Part shown: one piece after another, positions 45,720 to 58,900 of the stretch
How positions within the stretch are numbered: position 1 is the first letter of the stretch
Layout: each line of letters begins with the position of its first letter
Origin: Gnetum montanum
Lineage: Eukaryota; Streptophyta; Gnetopsida; Gnetales; Gnetaceae
Length of the DNA stretch: 64,000 nt
Direction of reading: 5' to 3'
NCBI GenBank assembly: GCA_015680685.1
Contig: MNCI01014250.1
Location: 36,922 to 100,921, forward strand
Notes under the pieces: model-generated
What the model was told of the DNA's origin: nothing
The model's input: only the letters and a program-made list of their open reading frames with translations
Databases searched by the model: none
Program-made: the position numbers and the translations under genes

Positions 45720-46210
45720 ACTATGTGCCTATGCCAATTTTTCTACAGTACTGGTACATGGTAAATCTTTAATCTATGCTTTTGTTACACTCCCAAACCT
45801 CCTTGTAAAAATATATCTGATGCAGTGTTTCAAGAGTAGAATTGAATTAGTCAAAGGTTTGTATGGGAAAACAAACGTAAACAAATGTTTAGAGGACCCT
45901 ACTTTTAGGATTTATAATTCTGAATTTCCTTTTTATTAATATTATCTATATGTGAATTACTTCCACTGGTAACTGATGAAGATATTCTCAGTGGGCACAA
46001 CAGTCAAATTTTGTGAGGATTTGTTTCTTGTTGCTCCGTTGATCAATTGTAGCGGTTTCCTTTTGTTCATCTTACGGGCTTTGCTGTTGTTCTGGTTTTG
46101 AAGAGTATTGGGTCTGATGAACAGTCATCCCGTGCAACGGATTTAATCTAAAATCAGTCGGGAAGATAATGCAACTGTTATGTCAGATTTTGTGCATTAT
46201 TTGTATAGGG
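45720..46210 (+). repeat. 3' flank of copy 2, homologous to 42690-43240
   Basis: See the 42651-43308 entry. The shared flank proves that the two receptor copies arose by tandem segmental duplication. Confidence 0.65.
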
Positions 46211-48843
46211 ATAAAATATTTACACAATTGGACAAATAGTCCTGTATGTTGAATGAAGTCAGAGGGTTAAAAGTACTGTTAAAGATTTGCATGGCGATGC
46301 TGATGCGGAAATCATGGTCCGCATCAATGATGCGGAAGTTTGAGGCTCTTGTTGGTTTTCCCTGATCCAATTGCAGCACTATCATTATCAACAATGTCTC
46401 AGTTGGTTAAATATATTGATTGGGATACTATTCTCTGTGCTTATGCGGCATCCACAATTGCTTACAAATTGGTTTTGTTCTTGAAGTAGTTGGCTGGGTG
46501 TGTTGGCTCCCCCAGTGCCTAACAGCAACAAAAATGTAAGCTATGGATTTAGATAAGGAAATTTGTTTTTGAAAGTTAGGATAATATGTGTTCAAGGATA
46601 GCAGTAATGGAAGTGAACTTATCATTAGGGCAAGTGAAAAAGTGAGTCACCGTTTCAGATACGTTGGAACAAGCTATCTGAGAAATGATACCTTTCCTAG
46701 GTCAAGGTGTTTTACTCCATGATTTAGCTCAAGCAAAAGCAAATAATACTAGATGTGGGAAGACAAGTCACTTTTATCTGAGTCTCTAAGAAATCAATTA
46801 CAAAAGTTTTTAGAGTAAATGAATCTATATTGATTGTAAGTTATTTTATTAATCTATTTTTGAATTTCGTAAAGCGTCTACTATTCAATAGATCCGTTGT
46901 CTTCCAATCTAATAAAATATTTGGTTTAATTCAGTTTCATAATGCATGCTGGCTGTTGCTGCCTAATTACTCTATTTTTTGATTTTGATGGAAATGATCC
47001 TTTATGCATTCAAATTTAAAGAAATAAAATGTTGATTGCATGGTAAAAGTTTCAAGTTGATCATAAAACGTAGAAATCTTGTAGAAACTGCAGGAAATCT
47101 CTTAGAAATTGTAGGCTTGCTTTTGATATAAAACTCTATATTTTGATGTAAAATTGTGATCAAATACTAAATTTATCATGTTCAAGTTAAGTTAAAATAC
47201 AACCATATGAATATAATAACAATTTGCTAAGCTTATTACATGCCTATACTTATTGTGTAAGTTGCAAGCTGGGAAAAGCCTAAAAAAACTTTTAACAACA
47301 CTAGTAAACATCATGGATAGTACACGAAGAATTACATAAGCTAGGATTTAATAAAATCTTGTAAAAGGAGATAATAGACCAAAGCAATAAAATAATAAAA
47401 AACTTTATTAAACAAATTTTATAAATTATATTTTTGTAAACTATTTTAATCCAGCCAACGAGGTGGAAAGATCACTTGTAAATATAAATCAATGTTACCA
47501 ATATGAAATAATAGGTTGAAAAATTCATTAGCAAAGAATGAATTTTTTTTGTTAATGTAATTGCATCTCAAAATCTATAGATGCATCATGCAAAGGTTTA
47601 TAAGGGAGTCCAACATCTCTTGCAATCTTGGTTAGGAAACATGCTCTGTTCCAAACTTTTTCTAATCATATAATCTTTGATTAAAATCTTTTATGATAAC
47701 CCAATGGTCCATGTTGGAGATCGTCATGGATAATGCCTTGAGTTATTCTACTTGCTTCTCATACATTTAAGGTTTCTAGAAATTAGAAACCAAAAGCACT
47801 AAAGCATCATCATAAACTATTAAAATGGAATCAAACATGTAAAACTTTTGAAATGTCATTCTTTGATAACACAACCGGTTTAGGAACACCTTGCATTCCA
47901 ATTTAAAATTTTTATATCTTTGTTAGTAGGAAGAGTCACATGAAGTTTATAACTAAAGTTGGAAGTCAATGATTGCAGTTGGAAGTTATTTGGGGTTGTT
48001 GTGTGGATTTTGGTTGTTTGGTGTAGGTAACTGTGGTTGGGTGTGACTTGTAGCCAATAGTAGTGAGCAGCTGCAAGTTGGTACCACTTGCTACTATTTG
48101 TAACTAACTTCAAAGCTGTTTTATTATTTTTTAGGTTGAAATTAGGGGTGCCAGGAGATTGTAGCTCACAAGAGGTTATAGTGATAGAAAATGATGCTCC
48201 TTATAACTACATGTACTAAGTGTTTTACCCACTTCTCTTCCTTCTCATTAGCCATTGGAAGCTTGGTTACACATATCTCTACATTAACTTTCATCTCAAT
48301 TCATTGGTCTTTAATTTTGACTTTAGTTTCTACCATAACTCAAAATTGATGCAAAAATTAATGAGTTGTCTTATTTTTAGCATCATTTTTTAGAAGATCC
48401 TCTTATTAGCACATGATAAGTCCTCTATATTAATGTTTTACATCTCAAACATCATCTCAAGTCATCATAATATTGATATAAGTGTCAAATCATCTTTTTA
48501 GGGTTACCTTCATGACTTCTTTTGAATTGACATTAAAAATGACCACTACTGTCATTCTTTACATCATTTTCTATGTTTTGTTCATTGTCTTTGTGAAATA
48601 GATGTACAATCTAATGTAATGTGTTATTTATTACTTTTCATACATTATGCTCAAAATCAACACAAAAATCAATGACTTGCATCATTGCTATTGTCATTTC
48701 TAGGCTTAACAAAGTTGTAATAATTAACATCATTAGTTTTTTTGCACATTATCTACATCTCTTAGGGTTTCTCAGTGTATCTTTATTTTTCCTAAGCACT
48801 CTATTTGCATGTCTCTTTTCCACAAAACCTTTATTATCTTTAT
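46211..48843. other. AT-rich spacer, no gene seen
   Basis: Scattered short open stretches (longest 77 codons, 47880-48113 minus) have no recognisable motif. No element ends or RNA genes were found. Confidence 0.6.
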
Positions 48844-51366
48844 TGTAGCGACCGAAAACGTCGGCGACTGGAAAACATCGACAGGTCGTCTCCCGTTGAC
48901 AGTCTTAACCCCGTATCTGCAGGAGGGCCGTGTTGGATGGAATAGATTTGGGGTGATGTAAATGGTCTGGTTGATCAGACAGGGACTTAGTTGGTGTTAA
49001 TATAACCTTTTGAAACGTGTGATTTGAAAGCAAAGTTCATAGTATAAAAAAGATATTTTAAACATAAATGATGCAGACAACAATGTGAAATGCGACGATA
49101 AATAAGAAAGCAAAATAGAGTGCAGTTAGAAAAATGCATTGCTTCAAAGCTATGGCTTCGCTCTGTCAGGGTGGATACAATTGGTTGTGCGACGATGGGA
49201 GGCATAGAGATCCCAAAGGTAACCAAGACGTGTAGAGCAAAACGGTTATATGCTTGGGTGCAGACTCGGGAGTCGGCTATGCACAATGCTACCAAGGTGG
49301 TAGAAAAGAGCCAAACAGAATGCCAACTGAGAATGCTCATTATTTACAATGTTAAACAGAAAGCTTACAATGCTCAAGGTTACAGCTGCCAAAAGACTGG
49401 ATTGAACTGCGCCAAGAGGAAGCCAAAGGGAAGTCGAAAAGCCGAAGAGGAACCAGAGAGTCTTTTGAATGTTGCTCGTTGGAGTATTTATAAGACTAAG
49501 GGCACGCAAAAGGGGCGGTTTGGACGCCATGTGCCTTAGGCCCACGTTGACTTGTCTACGTTGCACGTGCTTGTATGACTGTTGGGTGAGCCTGCCATGC
49601 TGTAATTACGAGCCTGCCACGTTGTAATTATGCTATTAGAGCAACGGTCAATAAGGTGAGGTGCATTGATGTCGCACAACCGCCTGCCATGCTTTGTTGT
49701 GCTCTATAGCGTAGCATGTTTAGCGTAGCGTAGCATCTTGTTACGCGTTTTGTTGGCTGTTTGTTGCATATTTGCTACGCTATGCTACCGTATGTAGCGT
49801 AGCAGCTGGCCTTAGTCCCAAAAACTTCGCCAATCTGCAAACTTTGCCTTTTGCACTGCAAAACTTGCGAACTTGCTGATCCTTCCGTTTGAGTTACCTT
49901 CTGTCACTTCCGCACAATTGCTATGCTGCCCTGCGCCAAGTAGCTTAGTGTAGCGTAGCAGCAGACATGGTTCATTACTTTCTAACGGAAGGAGACATTG
50001 TTGAAGGACTTGAAGTCGGGCGAGGGGACCGACCATCTAGCTTTTGCTACGCTGTGCTATGCTACATAGCGTAGCGTAGCACTTCGCTTCTGCAAACGTC
50101 TTCTGAAGCCTACTACGCTATGTAGCGTGGCATAGCGTAGCGAAACTCCTTGACTTAGAAAATTTGCTGAAATGTTTTGCGCGTTCTAAGTACTGCCAAT
50201 AGTTCCACCCATCGCTCCTAAGTGCACGGTTGGTTGGGTGAATTGCTCACGTGCGCAAGTTGGAAAATCCGTTTAGCCTGTTGACACCTAGGGCAGAAAA
50301 CTTGCCGAATTGGACAATCTGAAAATTAGGCCATCCATTGCCTGAAGAACTACCATGATGCTGCGTGAATTGCAAAGGCCTGGCGAAGCAAGCATGCCTT
50401 CAAATTTTGGGGTGTTCCATTGGCCCCTCTTTGTCGATGTCTGGAGGATGTGCTCGATAGGCGTTGACAAAGAATATGAAACACCATGGAAGGTGAAGCG
50501 CTAACATTGTTGTTCGATGATTGTCAAGATGTCGCTTAGCTATGCTTGAGAGTGTTGCATTGGAGGGAAAAGGCGAGGCAGGGAAGATAGAGGCTCAAAA
50601 AAGGATAAAGATGAGGTTTAGTAGAGTCCCTCGTCAGAGTGCTCATGAGGGAGTCGTTTATGTTTTCATCTTTACTTTCATTGACCTCCGACCTCCCGTA
50701 GGAAAGGTGTCTCTTTCCTGGGATGAGTTGTGTTACATCCGTGTGGGATTTCAACCTGCTTGCAGATGCTTCCCATGCGGCAAGTTGTGTTATGTGCATC
50801 ATGGAATTTGCACTCTGAAGTAGCCAAGCTAGTCGAGACACTCACTTCACGACGTTGTAGCATTTACTGCTGTGGCAAGACATACCCTCAATGGCGAGGA
50901 CAAAGGTCTTGCTGGCTGCAGACGTTGTTGAAGCTCTTGGACATCGTTGCTAGTGTACGATGTCCAACGTAGGAAGGCCAATAGCGGCCTTGGTAGCATC
51001 GGCGTGGAGGAATTGGCCTTGAAGGAGCGAGGCATCATTGTGAGTGCGAATGCTCTAGAATCCCTGCCAAGGGCACACGTTCCCAGTTCAGCTATGGGAT
51101 CAGCTACCACATAGCTAAACGTCGTTGGCAGGGGGGCTGGAGGATAACAATATTGTGGCTGGGCCAAAATACTGCCAGAACTCCAACAGTAGGCACTGAC
51201 CAAGGGACTACCGTTAGGACGATGGACTATGGTGACGATACGTCCGAAGGGCCAGTGGGATGTCATACGACATCTCCAGAGGATCAACACGATGCCAAGG
51301 GTGGCGATGTCGCGTACGTTCCAGATCATGTTCCCATTGCATTGTGAACTACGTTCTGGAGCTGCA
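48844..51366 (-). repeat. Candidate 3' LTR of the Tat element (inner edge uncertain)
   Basis: The outer edge is TGTAGCGACCG (minus-sense ...GGTCGCTACA). A minus-sense TATA box (TATAAATA-like) lies near 49485-49495. A purine tract (minus strand GTGGGGGTGGGA) at 51368-51380 suggests an inner edge near 51366, but without the partner LTR this cannot be confirmed. A 2.5-kb LTR would be normal for the lineage. Confidence 0.5.
49697..50150. repeat. Clusters of GCTAC/GTAGC palindromic words
   Basis: Iterated TAGCGTAGC and its complement GCTACGCTA form hairpins at 49697-49807, 49945-49963, 50042-50086 and 50107-50150. The same words occur at 56412-56465 and 58556-58600, inside the antisense gene's introns. 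Confidence 0.75.
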
Positions 51367-51444
51367 ACGTCCCACCCCCACGTCAGCACTGTACAAGCTC
51401 GTTTGATGTGTACTCGGCGTAGATGTACGCTAGGGATGTAACGC

Positions 51445-51701
51445 GAACCCAGTTTAAGGTCTTGGTAGACCCTGTGCTGGGTTAGGGTCCCAGCGGACTA
51501 CTGTGCTAGTTTAAGGTCCCAGCAGACCTTACATGCCAGTTTAACATCATAGTGGATGTGTTGTGCTAGTTTATAGTCATAGTGGACTATCTGTGCTAGT
51601 TTTACATCGTAGCGGACGGTCGTCACCAGTTTAATGTCATAGCGGATGCTGCCTATTGTTGCCAGTTTATCTTCGTAGCGGATGCTGCTTGTTGCTACCA
51701 T
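51445..51701. repeat. Degenerate ~30-bp hairpin repeat array A
   Basis: About eight units of GCTAGTTTAAGGTC(N)GCGGAC type. Each unit's left half (e.g. AAGGTC) is roughly complementary to its right half (GGACC/GGATG). On the minus strand 51498-51701 stays open as a 67-residue peptide with seven imperfect (R/H)YD(V/I)KLA repeats, immediately after the integrase C terminus. Confidence 0.75.
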
Positions 51702-52780
51702 GATTCAGATGTAGTATGGATTGAGGTACGAGTGATTCACCGGGTTGACGAGCTCGTTGCCCATTCATGTCTGCTAGCTTGAAGGCTCCATTCCTGAAGG
51801 CTTTAGTGACCATGTATGGATCTTCCCAGTTGGTTGAGAATTTGCTCACATGTTCACGGACGGCCTTGAGGATGAGGTCTCCCTTCTGTACTGGTCGTTG
51901 ATGTGGGTTTGCATGGTGCTTTTGCTGCTACTTACTCTAGTAGCACTCTATGCGGCTCAACGTCTGCGTGCGCTCCTCCTCTATTGAGTCGAGGTCGATG
52001 ATCCAAAACTCGTTGTTCTAGGCTTCACTCACAACGTTAGATAGGATCATCTAGAGTGATGGTACCTGCAACTCAAGAGGCAACACAGCTTCAAATCCAT
52101 AAACAAGGCTATAAGGGGTCTTACTTGTCGTGGTTCTACACATCGTCTTGTAGGCCCATAGAACATAGAGGATTTGCTCATGCCACTTCCTCTTGCTATT
52201 GCTAAGCATCTACCTCAGCAAGTTGATGATGGACTTATTTGTAACCTCTGTGTGTCCGTTCGCCTGCGGGTAATACGAGGAGGAGAATGATTGCTTTATG
52301 CTTAGATTACTGCAGAAGGTTCGGGTTTCCGTACTACTAAACTGTGGCCCATTGTCGGTTACAATAGTCATTGGAAGCCCAAATCTCATCACGATGTTGT
52401 CCAGGATGAAGGGGATAGCTTCCACCCACTTAGTAAAATATTCAGTGATGATGATAATGAAACTATGCCTTGCAGAGGACTTAGGCATGATGGGTCCTAT
52501 GAGGTCTAGTCCCCATCATTGGAAAGGCCACGTGATTTCAGGTCTGTAGGTGAGACATGTATGAGATTTGCGTATCTTTGGCACATGTCACATGTCTTGA
52601 CTTTTGACAAGCAATCATGCTCCATGTGGGGCCAATAGTACCCTAGGCATCTGATTTTCGCAGCCATAGCCCTGGGTGCTATGTGTCCACCACATAGTCC
52701 TTCATGTATTTCATTAACTACCTTCTACACCTGCTCCCCACCCACGCATGCCAGCAATATTCCATTATAGGAGTGTCGGC
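51680..52780 (-). pseudogene. Integrase of the Tat element
   Basis: From the N terminus (right to left): an HHCC zinc domain near 52700-52580 (HEGLCGGH...KVKTCDMCQRY), the catalytic core at 52488-52210 (FTKWVEAIPF, then MTIVTDNGPQFSS with the second catalytic Asp, then SSSYYPQANGHTEVTNKS with Glu at the E position), and the C-terminal domain at 51849-51680 (NWEDPYMVTKAFRNGAFKLAD). Integrase joins the cDNA to host DNA. Frame breaks between the pieces make it non-functional. Confidence 0.85.
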
Positions 52781-53157
52781 ATAGGGCGTCATTTCCCATG
52801 AGCGTATATTGTCGGGCACGCTTACGGATTGCATCTCTCTGGGTAAATGTCAGTCCGCTTGGGGGTTCACCGTATTGCAGGTAGGCTTTAATGTTGGCAT
52901 ACCATTATTGGGTATCTGCAGCATTGATAGAGGCCACGTGTCCCACCTGAGTGATAGGCTCAGTACATTCGATAATCGAGGTTGGTAGACTTGCAAATGA
53001 GTGTGGTGGAATATTTAGTGCTAGAGTGGCTAAGGCATCTACCATGGTGTTCTCGTTGCATGGCACCTATTGCACATATGTGGTTGCAAATTGCTTAAGT
53101 AGGCTTTTTACCAGATCGCAATAGGGTTGCAGGTGCATAGCTTTGCAGGTTTAGACC

Positions 53158-53420
53158 TTAGTGATTTGATTCAAGTTGTGAATCACCGCGGATTGCCAAG
53201 TGTTGTATACGTAGTGCTTGGGCAACTAAGAGGCCTCTGAGTAACCCTTCATACTCTACCACAGTGTTGGTACAAGGGAACGCAAAATGATAAGCAGACG
53301 GGTGCATTTCCTCGAAGGGGAACGCGATGACGGTAGCTACACTACCTCCTCGCGTAGTTGAGGCACTGTCAAAGTGTAAAGTAGCCTCAAGATGCAATGG
53401 GGCGATGTTGACAGTGGCAA
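53158..53420 (-). pseudogene. Second (archaeal-type) RNase H of the Tat element
   Basis: The minus strand reads LHFDSASTTRGGSVATVIAF, then TNTVVEYEGLLRGLLVAQAL and IRGDSQLESN. This is the D...E...D pattern of the additional RNase H that Tat-branch elements carry between the first RNase H and integrase. The usual first motif FDGAS reads FDSAS. Confidence 0.85.
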
Positions 53421-53523
53421 CATGCTCGTCTCGGAATTCGGGATCTATGGTCGTCTAGTCGTCGACGGGCGAGGTTGTGAGTTGGGTCGCTATGGCTTGA
53501 CCCTTCGTCGACGATTGACTCAC

Positions 53524-54901
53524 TTAGTGTAAGTCGAACTTCGCGGTTATTACTTTCCATCGGGCTATCTGGCTACTTTCGTATAGGTTGTTAGTGATAA
53601 CTCGAAGTATGTTGCTTTTGCAAATAATGTTGGTTGTACTACGAAACAGGTAGTGCCTACACTTTTTTAACGCAAACACTAAGGTAAGGCAATTCCTCTC
53701 CACTTCATTGTATTTTGCCTCATGCGCTATTAGTGCATGACTCAGATAATACATTGGTATCTCAGATTCGTCGTCTCGTTTTTGACATAGTAGTGCTGCG
53801 ATAGATGTGTCGGAGGTGGCTAGGTAGATGAAGAAAGGCTTATCCCTCTGTGGAAGATGCATAGTTGGGAGGTGCAAAAGCTCCTTCTTCAGGTCATCGA
53901 AGGCCTATTGACACTGGGTTGTCCATTTGAAGTTAACCCCCTTCTTTAGAAGATGTTGCATGGGGTGTAACTTGTCAGTTAACCTTGCTATAAACCTTCG
54001 AATGAATTGCACCCTACCTTGCAAACCATGCAATTCCTTAAGGTTCGTAGGAGGTGCTAGGTTGACGATGGTCTTAACTTTGTCAGGGTTCACTCGTATT
54101 CCGGCCTTCGATACTACGAACCCTAACATGCATTCGATTTTCACCCCGAAGACGCACTTCTTAGGATTAAGGCGTAAGTCATGCATTTAACAACACTTAA
54201 AGACTACCCCTAGATCACGTGGATGATTAGCTGCCTCCTTGGACTTGACTGCTATATCATCCACATGGTCGTTTAATGTTTCTAGGATGTAGTCGCTGAA
54301 GATGTAGGTCATGGCTCACTGGTAGGTTGCTCTGGCATTCTTGAGCCTAAAAGGCATCATGGTGTAACAAAAGCTACCCCATGGGTTTATAAAGATTGTT
54401 GTTAGCTGATGCTTTGGGTTAATGTGAATTTTGTTGTATCCGGAGAAACCATCCATGAAGGATAACAGAGCATGACTAGCCGTGGTGTCGATGAGTTGAT
54501 CGATGCTTGGAAGTGGGAAATCATCCTTGATCGTTGCTTTATTTAGATCCCAGAAGTCTATACAGATTCATATTCCTCCCATTTTCTTAGAAACCACAAT
54601 GATGTTGGACATCCATTCCGAGTAATCAACCGTGTAGATGAAACCAGCCTGGTATAGCTTAGTGATTTCATCCCTCATGACTAATGCAATTTTGAGTTTA
54701 ACTTTACAAGCTTTCTGCTTGACTGCCTTCATGTGTGGGTCTAGGACGATGTTGTGCTGTATCAGCCATGGATCTAAACCTGGCATGTCGTTGTATGACC
54801 ATGCGAAGAGATTGATGTTATCTTGCAGAATCTTGGCTACATTTTCGTGCGTCTACGTGTCTAGGAGGGAGCTAAGTTTTAACGTTTTTACCTCCCCTTA
54901 G
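53524..54901 (-). pseudogene. Reverse transcriptase and first RNase H of the Tat element
   Basis: The RT starts near 54820 with WSYNDMPGLDPWLIQHNI, then KLYQAGFIYTVDYSEWMSNI and IVVSKKMGG (54568-54786). The catalytic region near 54240-54260 reads HVDDIAV, where the family has Y/F-VDD. MHDLRLNPKKCVFGV (54145-54186), GLQGRVQFIRRFIARL and the RNase H (53524-53877; PFFIYLATSDTSIAALL, MYYLSHALIAHEAKYNEVER) follow. The in-frame TAA before MHDLRL and other breaks kill it. Confidence 0.85.
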
Positions 54902-55127
54902 GTGTGGTCACAGGAGTCTCGACGAGAGGATCCTCAGTTACATCCCTGACCTCTAAGTCTAGAGTTTGGACCAGATGCTCGGGCCAGTCTGGGGATGCTT
55001 CTAAGGATGCTATGATGCTAGTTGTGGTTGACCCCCAGTCGATCAGGTCAGGGTTCAATTGTCTTGCAAGCTTTCCATGTTGACCTGCTAAAGCTAAAGG
55101 CATGGAGAGGTCGCGATGGATTTCCAT
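54888..55127 (-). pseudogene. N-terminal leader of the RT polyprotein
   Basis: An open stretch of 79 codons begins MEIHRDLSMPLALAGQHGKL and lies directly before the RT, ending with a TAA at the junction. It is acidic, without a known domain. It marks the RT-side border of the antisense-gene interval. Confidence 0.5.
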
Positions 55128-55272
55128 TGTTTTCTCAACCTGCCAAAATGAGATGAAGCCTGGTTAAGGGGCACCTATTGGCAATAATCGTATATAATGA
55201 AAATTTGCAAAATAGCGATGAGATATAACTTCGATGACATGTAATTAGCGAAGTACGATGATACAAGATTAA

Positions 55273-55580
55273 GAGTTTTCCAGTTTAAGGTCATGGTGGA
55301 CCGCCAAGGCATAAGAATGTAAATCTTGTTGAAAAAGCAAACTGCTAACGTGAAAACACGAAACCGCTAGAAAATGCGAAATTGCCAATGCGAAAGTGTG
55401 AAATTGCTAGTTTAACGTCATTGTAGACTGCGAATGTATAACAAGTTGAAACTGCTAGTTTTAAGGTCTTTTCAGACTGTTAAAGTCGCTACTACACTAG
55501 GATTGCTAGTTTAAGGTCTTTTTGGACCGGTAACGTTGCGATTGCTGGGGTTGCTAGTTTAAGGTCTTTTTGGATCCGTA
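55273..55580. repeat. Hairpin repeat array B (RT side of the antisense gene)
   Basis: Five spaced units of GCTAGTTTAAGGTC(TTTTT)GGACC type start near 55282, 55409, 55454, 55506 and 55551. They are the same word as arrays A and C. Confidence 0.75.
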
Positions 55581-55910
55581 ATAAAAAACAAATATATTTT
55601 TTTATTTTTGAGAAAGCAAACAGTTGGCCTGAAGCATGTCAAGGTTTTAATGCCAACAGTGCTACAATGTCGTGGCGAGCATGTTACGCTGTACGATGCG
55701 CTCCGCATTAAACAGAGAGAGAGCGGCAAATTTCCCTTTTTTACCATTATGGCCATAAATAGGATTAGACCTTGGTAAGCTTGTCATTCTCACCGTAAGA
55801 GCGCAGAGCCCATATTGGAACATAGAGCGATTTCAGAGCATGGAGTGATTATGCTAACAATGAGCAAGGCGGTTTTTTTGCATAGTGACGAGGGAAAGTC
55901 TACAAGCAGG

Positions 55911-58900
55911 ATGATGGCTCCCAAGAGGGAACGTACTCACTTGGCACTCGCAAAGGTTGAGGAGGTGAAGAGAACCCTAGGGTGCATGACATAAGTGCAC
56001 ATCGCGGTGCGGGAGGACACGCCATTGACTTGGTAGGCTACTATGTTTCCTCTACTTTTTCGCAATTCTGTTATCATTGTTTTGTTTTCTACTTTCATTG
56101 TGTATCTTTGTCTTAGTCATTTTTGTTTTCTGTCATCGTGTTGTTTTGGCTTTTGCATCGTCGTTGTTGCCGTTTCGACTGTGGAGGGTGCACAAACGCT
56201 ATGCCGTCATTGTATGTAAGGTCACTTAAACCACCACTGCTGCGGTTGTCATAACTGCGGGGGCTTGGCCAGTTTAAGTTACTTGGCTTTCGAATGGCGT
56301 AGCGTAGGACCCTCAGGAGGGTTGGGCCATGTGTGATGCAATGATGCAACATGTGTTCTGTCAGGGTGTATTGTTAATTACCTTGTTAGGGTTAATTATC
56401 TTTGTTGCTATGTTAGGCTATTTTCGCTACGTTATTGCTTTCATGTTCTTGCTACGCTATGTGTGGGAAGAGGATTATGCTAAGGTGTTAGGTGGTGCTA
56501 TGCTGCATGCGCATTGCGCTTGGTTGTGATGCTAACACTTGCTGGTTGTATTGTGTAGGATGGGGCTAAGGCCAATTTTTGATCATTTTAGAAATTGCAG
56601 GGGTCTTGGGTTACGCAGGCAAACCTATAGCCAATGCTCCTCCTCCCCATATACATGTGGGGGAGTGGGTGATTTGGTTTAGGAAAGGGGCATAGGAGTT
56701 CCTACAATACCTCCTCCAACACTTCAGTGTGATCGTTTGGTCATACCTAGAGGAGGAAGAGGCGGTCGTCATAACAGAAGCCATATTGCCTGGGGGAAGC
56801 TGGGGCATATTGAGGTTTCTGACAGATGGAGCAATCTTTAATAGGCAGGGAGAAGGATCCAGTCAACGCCCCATAGGGTTGAGGTGTTTAGCTTGGATCT
56901 AGGACATGCCTGAGTACAGTTGCTACCATCCTTACAACACACTATTCGTTGCACGTTACATGGCAATGTGCTTCCAAAACCCACTAGGAACTGTCTACTG
57001 TGCTGGCGGGTGGGTTTTTTCTTGCAACCTTGTTTCGCTATGTTGTGCCATGCTTGCTATATTGGCTAAATGCTAATAGTATGTTTTTGTTACGAGGTTC
57101 TATATTAATAAGGAAGGGGTTCATGATCGACCGGGTCTGCTAACTACAACATAGATAACCCTGTAGGAGTTCTCTTCTGCTGAGAACCTACGTGCAAGTG
57201 TGATTGGTCAATGCGAGGGTGAATATCACACCTATCTAAAACGATACCCCATTCCCTATAGTCAGTGCAAGGAGTTTGGTTGGTTGGATGAGGACTGGGC
57301 ATCCCTCAAACCAATCACTGTTGAATAAGTTTTAGTTAGTCTTCCATCGTTCCTGTTACCGTACAAACCTGGTAGGCCAAACAGTAAGTATTGCATGCTT
57401 AAGTGTCTTTGTAGTCTTTGGATTTTCAGCATTTTTATGTTAAAAATTTCTTGCGAAAATTGTTATAGGGGCCAAAAGCCCTAGGAGGTGACGGTGATAA
57501 CCGATGAGACACAGGGAGCAAATATCTACTTCAAGTATGGAGAAGTAGATATGAGTCAACGCTGGATAAACGGTACAACCTTGGACTCCTTGGTCTAGAA
57601 TATCCAGAATGCTGGGCTTATGGATTTATTCATGACCCCAAATCCAAGCGTTCTTGTTGCCGAGATGCTCTCCCTAGTTGACTCCTTTTCCAACAAGGTG
57701 GGTTGCTTCCGCACGCGCACATAGGGTGTACAGGTGATCATTGAAATCAATGACCAGTTGTTCACAGATCTCTTCAGCGTCCCCGCTGATGGTATCCTTA
57801 TAGGGTCGAAGAGCAAGACGGAGCTGACCCTTCAGAAGAAGGACATCCAGGAGTGGTTAGGGATTTCTAAGGAGTAGAAGGGGCTCCCCATGGAGAAGCT
57901 CAAAGATGGACCTGCTAGGGAGATTTACCCTGTCTTCCATGCTCGTGCATTCCCCTAGCTACTTTCCCAATGGAAGGTCCTAGGGATTGAGCAGGCCTAG
58001 GTAATGCACGAAGTCATTTAGGAGAGGGCCCGTTACAACTGGGCAAGGTTTTTATGTAAAGGCTTACATACCGAAATCTTAGGGCTCCATAAGAAACCGG
58101 AGTCCCGTTCCAATATACATTATACCTTTTACATAGCTTGCCTGAAACGTTTCGCGAAGTTTCTGGTGGTTCAAGAGAATGGAGCTTGGGTCATGTGAGA
58201 TCGCAACTAGATTTCTAGATCGTGGATCCACTAGATCCTCTGGACCACTCGAGCCTACGATCCCCCAAAAATAATTGGGGAGTTGTTCTCTGTAACGACT
58301 AAGGATTTGGTGGCCTACAATGTTTGTGGCCAAGATAGCATAAGAGAGACGCCCCTTGCCATAGATGGTAGCATGTCGCGGGGGGAATGTCTCATAGCCG
58401 AGACTGCAGCTAGCAAGTTGCGGCGGAAGAGGCCTTCTCTGGCTAAGGAAAACCTTCGCACGAAGGAAGAGGAGGGGTAGAAACTGTAGCTTAAACTGCA
58501 GAGGACACAACCCCCCATTGGTAAACGCTTTCATTTAATGCCTACTTTGTTATTATCTGCTACGCTATGCTACATTAGGTTGCATAGCGTAGCGTAGCAC
58601 TTGCCGTAGGCTAACTTGTTTTGAGCTAATGCAAACACGTTTCTTGACTGTCATAAGAAGAAGAAGAAGAAGATGAAGGCAACAAAGAGGTGTCGGCCCT
58701 GAAGACGGGGGTGACGAATAAAGATAGGGAGGCCTCAGTCTCGGAGAGAAGGACCTCAATCAAAATGAAGGGAGCTCCTACTGCTAAGGCAAGGGCTCTT
58801 GTTAATAGGGAGAATCCTCCCAATGAAGAGGAATCTCCCTTTAATAAAAAAGATTATAGTCTCCTAAAAGGAAAGGCACTAAGGCATGCAAAAGAGATCC

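Noticed and set aside
49697-50150. CRISPR-like short repeats
   Set aside because: The repeats are irregularly spaced, palindromic and degenerate, in a eukaryotic LTR region with no Cas genes.
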